This document shows positions 18,038 through 26,476 of a DNA stretch of 64,000 nt, one piece after another; position 1 is the first letter of the stretch, and every line of letters begins with the position of its first letter. A model generated the notes under the pieces. It saw nothing but the letters and a program-made list of their open reading frames with translations. It did not search any database and was not told where the DNA came from. A program made the position numbers and the translations under genes. The DNA lies in NCBI RefSeq assembly GCF_001976065.1, contig NZ_MNAH01000009.1, positions 182,835-246,834 on the forward strand, read 5' to 3'. The stretch comes from Pseudomonas putida (GTDB lineage Bacteria > Pseudomonadota > Gammaproteobacteria > Pseudomonadales > Pseudomonadaceae).

Positions 18038-18483
18038 GACCATGGAGCAAGCGTGCCCAGGAGGGCATGACGCTGATCGAGGTACTGGTGGCGTTGCTGC
18101 TCCTGGGCGTGGCGCTATTGGGCGCGGCGGCGATTCAATTGAATGCCTTGAAGTACACCGACAGTGCGCGCATGACCAGCCAGGCCAGTTTTATCGCCTA
18201 CGACATGATGGATCGCATACGCGCCAATGCTGCCGCCGACTACACCGTGACACCGCCTACCTCGGGCAATCCGAAAGTCGCCCGGGACCAGGACCTCTAC
18301 GATTTCACCCGTAACATTGCCGGTTTTGGTGGCGAAACGGCGACCGGCAGCATCTCCCTGAACCAGCGGGTGTACACCATCACCATCACCTGGGACGACT
18401 CGCGGGCCGCCAACGCTGCAGACTCACGGCGCAGTTTCGTCCTCACCAGCCGCGCGACCGTCGACCCGGTGGCGAGGCCATGA
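18034..18483 (+). CDS. pilV: Minor pilin PilV
   Basis: 149-residue minor pilin; leader MRPWSKRAQEG cut before MTLIEVLVALLLLGVALLGAAA, with Glu5 present. Family GspI/PilV-like. The ATG at 18034 overlaps the fimU stop (ATGA), which decides the start. It overlaps pilW by 4 bases. Confidence 0.9.
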   Translation: MRPWSKRAQEGMTLIEVLVALLLLGVALLGAAAIQLNALKYTDSARMTSQASFIAYDMMDRIRANAAADYTVTPPTSGNPKVARDQDLYDFTRNIAGFGGETATGSISLNQRVYTITITWDDSRAANAADSRRSFVLTSRATVDPVARP

Positions 18484-19193
18484 GCCGCTCCAACCGCGGC
18501 TTCGGCCTGGTCGAGTTGCTGATCGCCCTGGCCTTGAGCCTGGTCGTGGTGCTGGGGGTGGTGCAGGTGTTCATTGCCGCAAAAAATACTTACATCAGCC
18601 AGAACGCCGCGGCAGCCATGCAGGAGGACGCGCGTTTCGTGCTGAGCAAAATGATCCAGGAAATCCGCATGGTCGGCATGTTCGGCTGCCTGGGGCCTAT
18701 CACCGATGCCAGCAAAGCGGGTGACTTCAATGCCAGCCATCTAACGCCGATCAGCTGGGACAACGCCGGTCGCAAGTTGACCCTGGTTACGGCGGACATC
18801 GGCAGTAATGGCGGGACGCCGGCCTGGACAGTGGTGTCCGATTGCCGAAGCAGCGCGACGGCGTATTCCGACTGGCATGCACCTGCTGCGGGGCAACTGG
18901 CATTTCCCATCCGCCGTTTGATCTACAGCTTGAAGAACGGTGAGCTGAAGATGGGTGTCGGCAGGGATCAGCCGCTCGAGCAAGTGCTGGTGGATAACGT
19001 CAGTGCTTTCGACGTCAGCTTCGGCCTCGCCAGCTCGGCTGCCGATTCGGCGGTGTCCAGTTACAGCAGCAACCCGTCGGACCCGACACGCATCCGCAGC
19101 GTACGCCTGAGCCTGAGCCTCACTGACCCGAACAATCGGGTGAGCGACCAGACCTTCAATGTGGTTGCCGCTTTGCGCAACCGCTTGCCATGA
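18480..19193 (+). CDS. pilW: Minor pilin PilW
   Basis: 237-residue PilW with leader MSRSNRG cut before FGLVELLIALALSLVVVLGV. The GspJ-like body includes the conserved KMIQEIRMVGMFGCLG segment. Starts in an ATGA overlap with pilV and ends in one with pilX. Confidence 0.92.
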   Translation: MSRSNRGFGLVELLIALALSLVVVLGVVQVFIAAKNTYISQNAAAAMQEDARFVLSKMIQEIRMVGMFGCLGPITDASKAGDFNASHLTPISWDNAGRKLTLVTADIGSNGGTPAWTVVSDCRSSATAYSDWHAPAAGQLAFPIRRLIYSLKNGELKMGVGRDQPLEQVLVDNVSAFDVSFGLASSAADSAVSSYSSNPSDPTRIRSVRLSLSLTDPNNRVSDQTFNVVAALRNRLP

Positions 19194-19675
19194 AAAGTGG
19201 GTCTATGAGCGTTGCACCTTGCGCCCAGCGCGGCATGGCGCTGCTGGTCAGCCTGGTGTTCCTGTTGCTGCTGACGCTGATCGGCATTTCATCGATGCAA
19301 AACGCCACCCTGCAGGAAAAAATGGCCGGTAGCCTGGGTTTGCGCAATCAGTCGTTCCAGCTTGCCGAAGCGGTGTTGCGCGTAGGTGAAAGCGCGGTGC
19401 AGCTCGATAGTTATTCGTTGCCCGTGTGCAGCGGCACTGCCCGGTGCGCCCCGCCTGCCGAATCGGCGACCCTCAAGGCGGCCGGGTTCAATTCCAACTC
19501 AGGGGTGACCTGGATCGCATCCGGCAACGGGTTCTATGGCGTGCAGAACATTGGCACCAGCGTGGCAGCGGTGAACGTGCCGAGCAACACCTCGGCGACT
19601 TTGTACCGGATCACCGCCGTGGGCATTGCGGGCAGCTCGCGCAGTGTGGTGGAGAGCATTTATGCGAAATATTGA
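19190..19675 (+). CDS. pilX: Minor pilin PilX
   Basis: 161-residue PilX with a long leader ending CAQRG before MALLVSLVFLLLLTLIGISSMQ. Position 5 of the mature protein is Val and not Glu, as in GspK-like tip pseudopilins. The NATLQEKMAG segment is a PilX hallmark. Overlaps pilW by 4 and pilY1 by 14 bases. Confidence 0.9.
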   Translation: MKSGSMSVAPCAQRGMALLVSLVFLLLLTLIGISSMQNATLQEKMAGSLGLRNQSFQLAEAVLRVGESAVQLDSYSLPVCSGTARCAPPAESATLKAAGFNSNSGVTWIASGNGFYGVQNIGTSVAAVNVPSNTSATLYRITAVGIAGSSRSVVESIYAKY

Positions 19676-21614
19676 ACGCCGCACGCAGCGCTGGCGGTTG
19701 TTGAGCAGGGCCGTTTGCACCTTGTTCCTGGCCGCTCCAGCCTATGCCTTCACGCCTGCGGATTCGCCCTTGTTGTGCACCAAGTCCGGCTCCGGCGGCA
19801 GTGGTGTCGCCAGCGCCACGCGTTATTTCCAGACCAGCTACGACCCCAAGGACTGGCGTGGCACCATCAAGGCTTACGGCTTCACCGCCAGTGGCGCGGT
19901 CGATACCGCCTCGGTGCTGTGGTCCACCGATACGGCGATCGTGCTGGGCGCTACGGCACCGGCCTATCAATCATGGAACAGCCAGACCCACAGCGCCGTG
20001 ACATTGGCCTTCGCCAACGTGTCTGCGGACCAGCAAAGCGTTCTCAGCCTGGGCTTGCCCAGCGGCCTTACGGGCAGCGATTTGCTGGAGTGGAGCAAGG
20101 GCAGCAACAAGGCCGGCCTGAAAGTGCGCCCTGTATTGCTGGGCGACATCGTCAACTCGCCGCTGGTGCTGGCGGCGCCTTCGGATCAAACCGCAGCGGA
20201 TTTGTCGGGGGATACCTCCTACAGCACGTACCTGGCGACCAAGGCAGCCAATATGCATGCCAGCCTCGTGGTCAACGCCAACGACGGTTTCGTCAGCATC
20301 ATCAATACCGCCAACGGTGCCCGGCGCTACGCCTACATGCCTGCCAGTGTGCTGCCGTCCTTGCATTACATCGCCGATCCCGCGTACATCAACGGCGTCG
20401 GCCACAAGTTCCTGGTGGATGGGCAGGTGGGCGTGTTCGATGCCCAGCTGAACAGTGCCTGGAAGACCCTCGCCCTGGGCGGAACGGGGGCGGGCGGGCG
20501 AACCTTCTATGCACTGCAGTTGTTCGACGCATCGGCGGGCAATGCTGTGAAGGCCCTGTGGGAAATCAGCGCGCCGGCCTCTGCCAGTGCAGCGAACGCT
20601 TTTAATGACCTGGGTTATGCCTACGCCCGTCCGGAGGTGGCACGCTTGGCGGATGGGCGCTGGGCTGCGTTCATTGCCAACGGCTATGGCAGTTACTCCG
20701 GGGTGGCGGCGTTGTACGTGGTGGACATTCGCGACGGCAGCCTGATCAAGAAAGTCGTGGTCGACAGCAGCGAAACCACTAACGGTTTGTCTTCGGTGAA
20801 GCTCAGGGTGAACTCGCAGAATGTGGTGCAGGCCGCCTATGGCGGCGACCTCAAGGGGCGGCTCTGGAAGTTTGACCTCAGTGGCGCCACCCCGAACGCC
20901 TGGGGCATCGCATTCTCCGGCCAGCCATTGTTCACCACCGCCGGCGGCGCTACCCAGCCCATCACCGCACAGCCATTGCTGGCAGACAACGCCCGGGGTG
21001 GCAAGATGGTGTTTTTCGGCACCGGTAAATTCAACGAGACGACGGACAGGACCAACAAGGAGCTGCAAGCGTTCTACGCGGTGTGGGACGCGGAGGGTGG
21101 CTCCGGACAGATCACTCCCTCCAGCCTGCAGGCCCAGGCAGTGACCGGGGTGGTTTCGGGAGAATCGGGGCAGTCCATCACCACCAGCCAGAACGAGGTG
21201 ACCTACCCGACGCAAAAGGGTTGGTATTTGCCACTGCGGTATAACAACGCGCTGACCGGTGAGCGGGTGATCAGCCAGGCCAGCCTGGTGCTCGGACGGA
21301 TCGTGTTTACCACGGCCAGCGTGGACACCTCCGACCCTTGCGCCGGCTTCGGTAGCGGCAAACTGGTCGAACTCGATGCGTTCAGCGGTAAGATGCTCAA
21401 TTACGCAGTGCTCGACACCAACGGCGACGCCGTGGTCGACAGCACCGACACGCTGTCCAGCGGCGTGGTCTTTACCGGCGGGATGCCGACCCTGAACGCC
21501 ATCGTCAATGGCGCGACACGCAAGATCGTGAACGATTCCAGTGGCGGTATCTCCACGCTGGTGGAAAAATCCGGCGGCGGCAGCCGTCGCATCATGTGGC
21601 GACAAATACAGTAA
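19662..21614 (+). CDS. pilY1: PilY1-like pilus tip protein, short form
   Basis: 650-residue protein with signal peptide (cleavage near AYA-FTP, about residue 27). It keeps the PilY1 opening FTPADSPLL, then passes almost at once into ATRYFQTSYDPKDWRGTIKAYG, the segment that normally precedes the C-terminal beta-propeller. The propeller ends with a calcium-binding loop DTNGDAVVDSTD at 585-596. P. aeruginosa PilY1 is about 1,160 residues, so the roughly 500-residue N-terminal region with the von Willebrand A-like adhesin/mechanosensor domain is missing. The ATG at 19662 is chosen because it starts the signal peptide; it overlaps pilX. No pilY2 follows. Confidence 0.88.
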   Translation: MRNIERRTQRWRLLSRAVCTLFLAAPAYAFTPADSPLLCTKSGSGGSGVASATRYFQTSYDPKDWRGTIKAYGFTASGAVDTASVLWSTDTAIVLGATAPAYQSWNSQTHSAVTLAFANVSADQQSVLSLGLPSGLTGSDLLEWSKGSNKAGLKVRPVLLGDIVNSPLVLAAPSDQTAADLSGDTSYSTYLATKAANMHASLVVNANDGFVSIINTANGARRYAYMPASVLPSLHYIADPAYINGVGHKFLVDGQVGVFDAQLNSAWKTLALGGTGAGGRTFYALQLFDASAGNAVKALWEISAPASASAANAFNDLGYAYARPEVARLADGRWAAFIANGYGSYSGVAALYVVDIRDGSLIKKVVVDSSETTNGLSSVKLRVNSQNVVQAAYGGDLKGRLWKFDLSGATPNAWGIAFSGQPLFTTAGGATQPITAQPLLADNARGGKMVFFGTGKFNETTDRTNKELQAFYAVWDAEGGSGQITPSSLQAQAVTGVVSGESGQSITTSQNEVTYPTQKGWYLPLRYNNALTGERVISQASLVLGRIVFTTASVDTSDPCAGFGSGKLVELDAFSGKMLNYAVLDTNGDAVVDSTDTLSSGVVFTGGMPTLNAIVNGATRKIVNDSSGGISTLVEKSGGGSRRIMWRQIQ

Positions 21615-21628
21615 GTGAGAGTTTAGGC

Positions 21629-22030
21629 ATGCGCAGATCCAACCGCGGTTTTACCCTGATTGAAATCATGATCGTGATTGCGATCATCGGGATCGTCATC
21701 ACCATTGGCTATCCGAGCCTCACCGAGTACGTGAACAAGGGGCGTCGCACTGAAGTCGCCGGTCTGCTCTCGGAACAGGCGCAGATCCTCGAGCGCTTCT
21801 ATTCAAAGAATAACGTCTACACCAATGCCACCGACCTGAGTGCCGGCAATGATTACTACAGCATTTCCCCGACCCTGACGGATCAGACCTTCCTGCTGAC
21901 GGCAGTGCGCAAACCTGGCACGGGCATGGCCACGGACAAGTGTGGTGATTTCACCCTTACCAACACCGGCGTCAGAAGCATGGTCAATGCGGCGGACGGC
22001 CTGACCACCAAGGATTGCTGGGGTCGCTGA
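21629..22030 (+). CDS. pilE: Minor pilin PilE
   Basis: 133-residue minor pilin; leader MRRSNRG cut before FTLIEIMIVIAIIGIVITIGYP. Glu5 is present, and the C-terminal cysteine pair (KCGDF ... KDCWGR) fits the D-loop disulfide. The ATG at 21629 is preferred. Last gene of the minor pilin operon; a GC-rich repeat GGGCGCCC/GCGCCC lies just after it. Confidence 0.93.
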   Translation: MRRSNRGFTLIEIMIVIAIIGIVITIGYPSLTEYVNKGRRTEVAGLLSEQAQILERFYSKNNVYTNATDLSAGNDYYSISPTLTDQTFLLTAVRKPGTGMATDKCGDFTLTNTGVRSMVNAADGLTTKDCWGR

Positions 22031-22085
22031 GTTTCCTTTTCGGGCGCCCTTTGCGCCCCTGTCTATTGAACGGTTGGATCAGAAC

Positions 22086-23186
22086 ATGACCAGGCAACAG
22101 CAAGTGGTGATCGTCGGTGGTGGGGTAATCGGGCTGCTGACCGCATTCAATCTCGCGTCCCAGGTGCAGAGTGTGGTGCTGCTGGATCGATCGAACGTCG
22201 GCCAGGAATCGTCCTGGGCCGGTGGTGGCATCGTTTCGCCGCTCTATCCCTGGCGTTACAGCCCGGCGGTGACCGCGCTGGCGCATTGGTCCCAGGATTT
22301 TTATCCACAGCTGGGCGAGCGCTTGTTTGCGGCCACCGGAATCGATCCCGAGGTGCATACCACCGGCCTGTACTGGCTGGACCTGGACGATGAGGCCGAG
22401 GCGCTGGCCTGGGCCGCGCGCGAGGGCCGGCCGCTGCGGGCTGTGGATATCTCGGCGGCCCACGATGCGGTGCCGGTGCTGGGCGGTGGTTTTTCCCGGG
22501 CGATCTACATGGCCGACGTGGCCAACGTGCGCAATCCGCGTCTGGTGAAGTCGCTCAAGGCGGCATTGCAGGCGCTGGCGAACGTGACGATTCATGAGCA
22601 GTGCGAAGTCAGCGGGTTTATTCGGCAAGACGAAAAAATAGTCGGCGTGCAGACCTCCACAGGTGCGATCCAAGGCGATCAAGTGGTGCTGACCGCCGGC
22701 GCCTGGAGCGGTGATCTGCTCAAGAGCCTGGGCCTTGAGTTGCCGGTCGAACCGGTAAAGGGGCAGATGATCCTCTACAAGTGCGCAGCGGACTTCCTGC
22801 CGAGCATGGTCCTGGCCAAGGGGCGTTATGCCATTCCGCGGCGCGATGGGCACATCCTGATTGGCAGTACCCTGGAGCATGAAGGCTACGACAAGACGCC
22901 TACCGATTCGGCCCTGGAAAGCCTCAAGGCCTCGGCCGTGGAGTTGATTCCGGCGCTGGCCGACGCCGAGGTGGTGGGGCATTGGGCCGGTTTGCGGCCA
23001 GGCTCGCCGCAGGGCATTCCCTATATTGGGCCGGTGCCAGGTTTTGATGGGCTCTGGCTCAACTGCGGGCACTACCGTAATGGGTTGGTGCTGGCGCCTG
23101 CGTCGTGCCAGTTGTTTGCCGATGTGATGCTGGGCAGGGCGCCGATCATCGATCCGGCGCCGTATGCGCCAACCGGGCGGATCTGA
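22086..23186 (+). CDS. thiO: Glycine oxidase ThiO
   Basis: 366-residue FAD-dependent amine oxidase (DAO family) supplying dehydroglycine for the thiazole ring of thiamine. The N-terminal Rossmann motif is VVIVGGGVIGLLTAF; the C-terminal substrate region has GHWAGLRPGSPQGIPYIGPVP and CGHYRNGLVLAP. Start taken at the ATG 22086; a TTG four codons upstream is in frame. Its place between pilE and pilR is a genus-wide arrangement unrelated to pili. Confidence 0.93.
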   Translation: MTRQQQVVIVGGGVIGLLTAFNLASQVQSVVLLDRSNVGQESSWAGGGIVSPLYPWRYSPAVTALAHWSQDFYPQLGERLFAATGIDPEVHTTGLYWLDLDDEAEALAWAAREGRPLRAVDISAAHDAVPVLGGGFSRAIYMADVANVRNPRLVKSLKAALQALANVTIHEQCEVSGFIRQDEKIVGVQTSTGAIQGDQVVLTAGAWSGDLLKSLGLELPVEPVKGQMILYKCAADFLPSMVLAKGRYAIPRRDGHILIGSTLEHEGYDKTPTDSALESLKASAVELIPALADAEVVGHWAGLRPGSPQGIPYIGPVPGFDGLWLNCGHYRNGLVLAPASCQLFADVMLGRAPIIDPAPYAPTGRI

Positions 23187-23197
23187 AACCAGTTTCC

Positions 23198-24529
23198 TCA
23201 ATCCAGGCCCAGCTTCTTGAGTCGATAACGCATCGACCGGAATGAAAGATTCAACCGCTGAGCCGCTGCCGTGCGGTTCCAGCGGGTCTCTTCCAGTGCC
23301 TGGAGAAGCAGTTGGCGTTCAACGTTTTCCAGGTACGCCTCCAGGTTATCGATCTGCGTGAGGTCCGGCGCGCCCCCTTCGGCAGCACAGTTACCCTCGG
23401 CAAGGCGCAGGTCGCTGGCCTCGATCAGCTTGTTTTCGCATAACGTATGAGCCCGTTCGAGCATGTTCTCCAGTTCGCGCACATTGCCCGGGAAACGGTA
23501 GTTTTTCAGGGTGTCGAGCGCATTCGGGTGGAGTTTTGCTGCGGGCTGCCCGCTGTCTGCAGCCAGGCGCTTGAGCATGTGGCTGGCCAGAGGCTCGATG
23601 TCGTCACGGCGCTCGCGCAACGGCGGAACCCGCAGCTCGATCACGTTCAGGCGGTAGTACAGATCCTGGCGAAAGCGTTCGGCAGCGACTTCGGCGCCAA
23701 GGTCCTTGTGGGTGGCGCAGAGTATCCGCACATCGACCACCACCTCCTGTTGCCCACCGACGCTGCGTACCGCTTTCTCCTGGATGGCTCGCAGCAATTT
23801 GACCTGCATCGGCAGAGGCAAGTCTGCCACTTCGTCGAGAAACAGGGTGCCGCCGTGCGCCGCCTGGAACAAACCGGGTTTATCTTCGATGGCGCCGCTG
23901 AAGCTGCCCTTTCGATGGCCGAAAAACTCGCTTTCCATCAGTTCAGTTGGAATCGCACCGCAATTGACCGGGACAAAAGGTTGGCTGGCCCGTGGTCCTC
24001 GCTCATGAATCAGGCGGGCGACCAGCTCCTTGCCACTGCCAGACTCGCCACTGATGTACACAGGTGCCTGGCTGCGAGCCAGTTTTTCGATCTGTTTGCG
24101 CAGATCGCGCATGGGCGGTGACTCGCCCAGCAAGCGACGATCGATGGCGCTACCAGGAACGGGTAGCAGCAAGGCGCTGGTCACCAGTTCTCGCAATCGG
24201 GTCAGGTCCACCGGTTTGGTCAGGAAATCGAACGCACCGGCCTTCAGCGCATTGATTGCTGTGTCGAGGCTGCCGAAAGCCGTGATCATGGCTACCGGGA
24301 CTTGTGGGTAGTGTTGCTGGATGTGTAGCACCAGCTCCAGGCCGCTGCCGTCCGGCAGGCGCATGTCGGTCAGGCACAGGTCGAATGGCTCGCGCTGGAG
24401 CAGGGCCAGGGCCTCGCCAGCGTTGCGGGCGCAGTAGGTATCGAGCTTCATCCGTCCCAGGGTGATTTCCAGGAGTTCGCGGATGTCCGGCTCGTCGTCG
24501 ACGATCAGGACTTTTGACCGTGGGCTCAT
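23198..24529 (-). CDS. pilR: Sigma-54-dependent response regulator PilR
   Basis: 443-residue NtrC-type regulator. Receiver domain 1-120 with phospho-acceptor Asp55; AAA+ domain with Walker A GESGSGKE (161-168); Fis-type helix-turn-helix at the C-terminus (RTAAAQRLNLSFRSMRYRLKKLG). The sigma-54 contact loop reads GSFSGA (208-213) instead of canonical GAFTGA. The start at 24529 (MSPRSKVLIVDDEP) is the family start, 2 bases from the pilS stop, so the two are coupled. PilR activates pilA, whose sigma-54 promoter is in this window. Confidence 0.95.
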   Translation of the reverse strand: MSPRSKVLIVDDEPDIRELLEITLGRMKLDTYCARNAGEALALLQREPFDLCLTDMRLPDGSGLELVLHIQQHYPQVPVAMITAFGSLDTAINALKAGAFDFLTKPVDLTRLRELVTSALLLPVPGSAIDRRLLGESPPMRDLRKQIEKLARSQAPVYISGESGSGKELVARLIHERGPRASQPFVPVNCGAIPTELMESEFFGHRKGSFSGAIEDKPGLFQAAHGGTLFLDEVADLPLPMQVKLLRAIQEKAVRSVGGQQEVVVDVRILCATHKDLGAEVAAERFRQDLYYRLNVIELRVPPLRERRDDIEPLASHMLKRLAADSGQPAAKLHPNALDTLKNYRFPGNVRELENMLERAHTLCENKLIEASDLRLAEGNCAAEGGAPDLTQIDNLEAYLENVERQLLLQALEETRWNRTAAAQRLNLSFRSMRYRLKKLGLD

Positions 24530-24531
24530 GT

Positions 24532-26139
24532 TCAACCTTGTTTTCGTCCGTGAGCAAAGGTGATGCGAAAGCAGCCGCCCTGGCGTGATCTGAAGTCCAG
24601 GCGGGCCTGGTTGCATTCGCACAGCTCGCGGGACAGGTAGAGCCCCAGGCCAGTGCCCTGGTGGCTGGTGGTGAAGAAAGGCTCGAACAATTGCGCTTGA
24701 TGGTCCGGGGCCACGCCGGGGCCGTCGTCGAGGATCTCGAGGGTCGGTAGCTGACTGTCGGGATCGGTGAACAACTCGAGCCAGACCTGTGCCTGGTCGT
24801 GGTCAAGGGCGCTATGGCGCCATGCATTGCGTATCAGGTTGTCGAGAATCTGCTCCAGCTGATTCGGGTCCATCAAGGTGCTGTAGTCACCGGGAGCAAT
24901 GCGCAGATGGATCTTTTGGCGCTCGGTCGCCTGCTCGCGGATATCTGTCACAAACTGTTCCAGCCACAGCTTCAGGTCGAGACGTTGCGTTGCGGTTTGC
25001 TGGCGACGGGACAGTTGCAGGACGTTTTCGATAACCCGATTCATTCGCTGAGAGTGGTCTTGAATAATCTGCGTCAGACGTCGGTCCGCGGCATTCAGTT
25101 CCTCCGACTCTCGCAATAGCTGCGCTGCGTGACTGATGGCGCCCAATGGATTGCGGATTTCATGGGCAATACCGGCGGTCAAGCGGCCCAGGGCGGCAAG
25201 TTTCAGTTGTTGAGCCTGTTGGGTGATCTGGGCGAGGTCTTCGAGAAAAACCAGGGTCTGGTGATGCGGGCCAGGGGCCAGGGCAATGAAGCTCGGCTGC
25301 AGTTCTAGGCCGCTGCTGGCGATTCTCAGGCTTGGCGGGCGCCGCATCGGGTTTTCGATCCACAGTTGCAGGTCTTCGACCAAGGCCGGGGCATGTTCGT
25401 CAATCCGTCGGCCTTCGAGATGCTCGCAGCCGAGCAGGGTCAAGGCGCTGTGATTGGCCAGTTGCACACGCCGTTGGTCGTCAAGCACCAGGATGCCGGT
25501 GCGCATGCGTTGCAGGATCAGTGCGTTGAGGGCTTCCAGGCCCATGACTTCGCTGGCCTTCTGCTCCACCAGGGTCTGGCTGACTTCCAGTCGTCTGACC
25601 AGGACCTGGACCAGCAATGCGGCGGCGAAACACAGGACGCCGAGCGTGCCGACCTGCAAGTAATCATTGGGGCTGGCGGGATGGCTGACATTCAGCAGGA
25701 AACTCGAACCCAGGATGCCCAGCACGCTAATGGCAGCAATCAGCAGGCCGATGCGTCTTCGCAGCAAGGTATTGCTGATGGCCACCGATACGATCAGCAG
25801 GTTGCCAATGGCGCTGGCCACTCCGCCACCTGCGTAGAACATCACGCAAAGCAGCGCGACGTCGACCAGTGCCAGGCTGAACAGTTGGGCTGGGCGGCGG
25901 GTGTTCTGGAAGAACACCACCAGCAGGATGTTCAGCACCAGGTACAACCCGCTGCCGTAGCGCAGCAGGTCGTCATTGGCGGACGTCAGCAACCGGTTGT
26001 CCAGGTTGCTGGAAATCAGCAGCACCAGGGTGATGCCGATGCTCAAACGGTAGAGGTGATAGAGGCGCAGCAGTCGCTGGGCCTGTTTGTCGCCGGGACT
26101 GGACGTCTCAGCGACCACTGGAACCTGGGCCTTGCTCAA
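24532..26139 (-). CDS. pilS: Sensor histidine kinase PilS
   Basis: 535-residue kinase partnered with PilR. About six transmembrane helices in residues 30-180 sense pilin in the membrane in P. aeruginosa; a PAS-like domain (205-300) follows, then HisKA with phospho-acceptor His326 (GRLTAGIAHEIRNP) and a HATPase domain with DDGPGV and GTGLGLYLSREL. Its 5' end overlaps the 77-residue gene upstream. Confidence 0.94.
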   Translation of the reverse strand: MSKAQVPVVAETSSPGDKQAQRLLRLYHLYRLSIGITLVLLISSNLDNRLLTSANDDLLRYGSGLYLVLNILLVVFFQNTRRPAQLFSLALVDVALLCVMFYAGGGVASAIGNLLIVSVAISNTLLRRRIGLLIAAISVLGILGSSFLLNVSHPASPNDYLQVGTLGVLCFAAALLVQVLVRRLEVSQTLVEQKASEVMGLEALNALILQRMRTGILVLDDQRRVQLANHSALTLLGCEHLEGRRIDEHAPALVEDLQLWIENPMRRPPSLRIASSGLELQPSFIALAPGPHHQTLVFLEDLAQITQQAQQLKLAALGRLTAGIAHEIRNPLGAISHAAQLLRESEELNAADRRLTQIIQDHSQRMNRVIENVLQLSRRQQTATQRLDLKLWLEQFVTDIREQATERQKIHLRIAPGDYSTLMDPNQLEQILDNLIRNAWRHSALDHDQAQVWLELFTDPDSQLPTLEILDDGPGVAPDHQAQLFEPFFTTSHQGTGLGLYLSRELCECNQARLDFRSRQGGCFRITFAHGRKQG

Positions 26140-26341
26140 GGTGAGCCTGGCTGCAATACCACTGTTGTTGGAGGCTCAGCGCACGATCGCGGGGCAGGTG
26201 CACGCCGCAATGGGCGCAGCGGACCATGGGCGCCGCTTCCCGCTCGGCGGAGGACTTGGGTGCGGAAACCTGGCCCTTGTACTTGCGCCATAACCAAACA
26301 GCGGCGGCAATCACTGCGATCCAGAATAATAAACGAAGCAT
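26108..26341 (-). CDS. PP0621 family small membrane protein
   Basis: 77-residue protein: one N-terminal transmembrane helix (about residues 3-18), a linker, then a compact zinc-finger-like half with two CxxC/C..H-type residues (CAHCGVHLP and WYCSQAH). It matches the PP0621 family found next to pilS in Pseudomonas. It overlaps pilS by 32 bases, so it is probably the first gene of the pilSR unit. Function unknown. Confidence 0.8.
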   Translation of the reverse strand: MLRLLFWIAVIAAAVWLWRKYKGQVSAPKSSAEREAAPMVRCAHCGVHLPRDRALSLQQQWYCSQAHLEQGPGSSGR

Positions 26342-26430
26342 GGCGGGCTGCTTTATGACGGATGAGCCGCCAGTTTAGCCAAGGACATGACAGCCGCACA
26401 GCGTATTCGCGCTGCTTAAAAATGGCGCAA

Positions 26431-26460
26431 TAAAAAAGGGAGACTCAAGCGTCTCCCTTT
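26431..26460 (-). terminator. Terminator of bamD
   Basis: On the bottom strand: AAAGGGAGAC, loop GCTTGA, GTCTCCCTTTTTTA, 17 bases after the bamD stop. Confidence 0.88.
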
Positions 26461-26476
26461 CTGCAATACGGTCGTA

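Noticed and set aside
19971..21605. 544-codon open frame antisense to pilY1
   Set aside because: His/Arg/Gln-rich shadow frame with no recognisable domain; pilY1 on the top strand is certain.
22041..22059. Terminator after pilE
   Set aside because: GGGCGCCC/GCGCCC can fold but no T run follows; not supported as a terminator.
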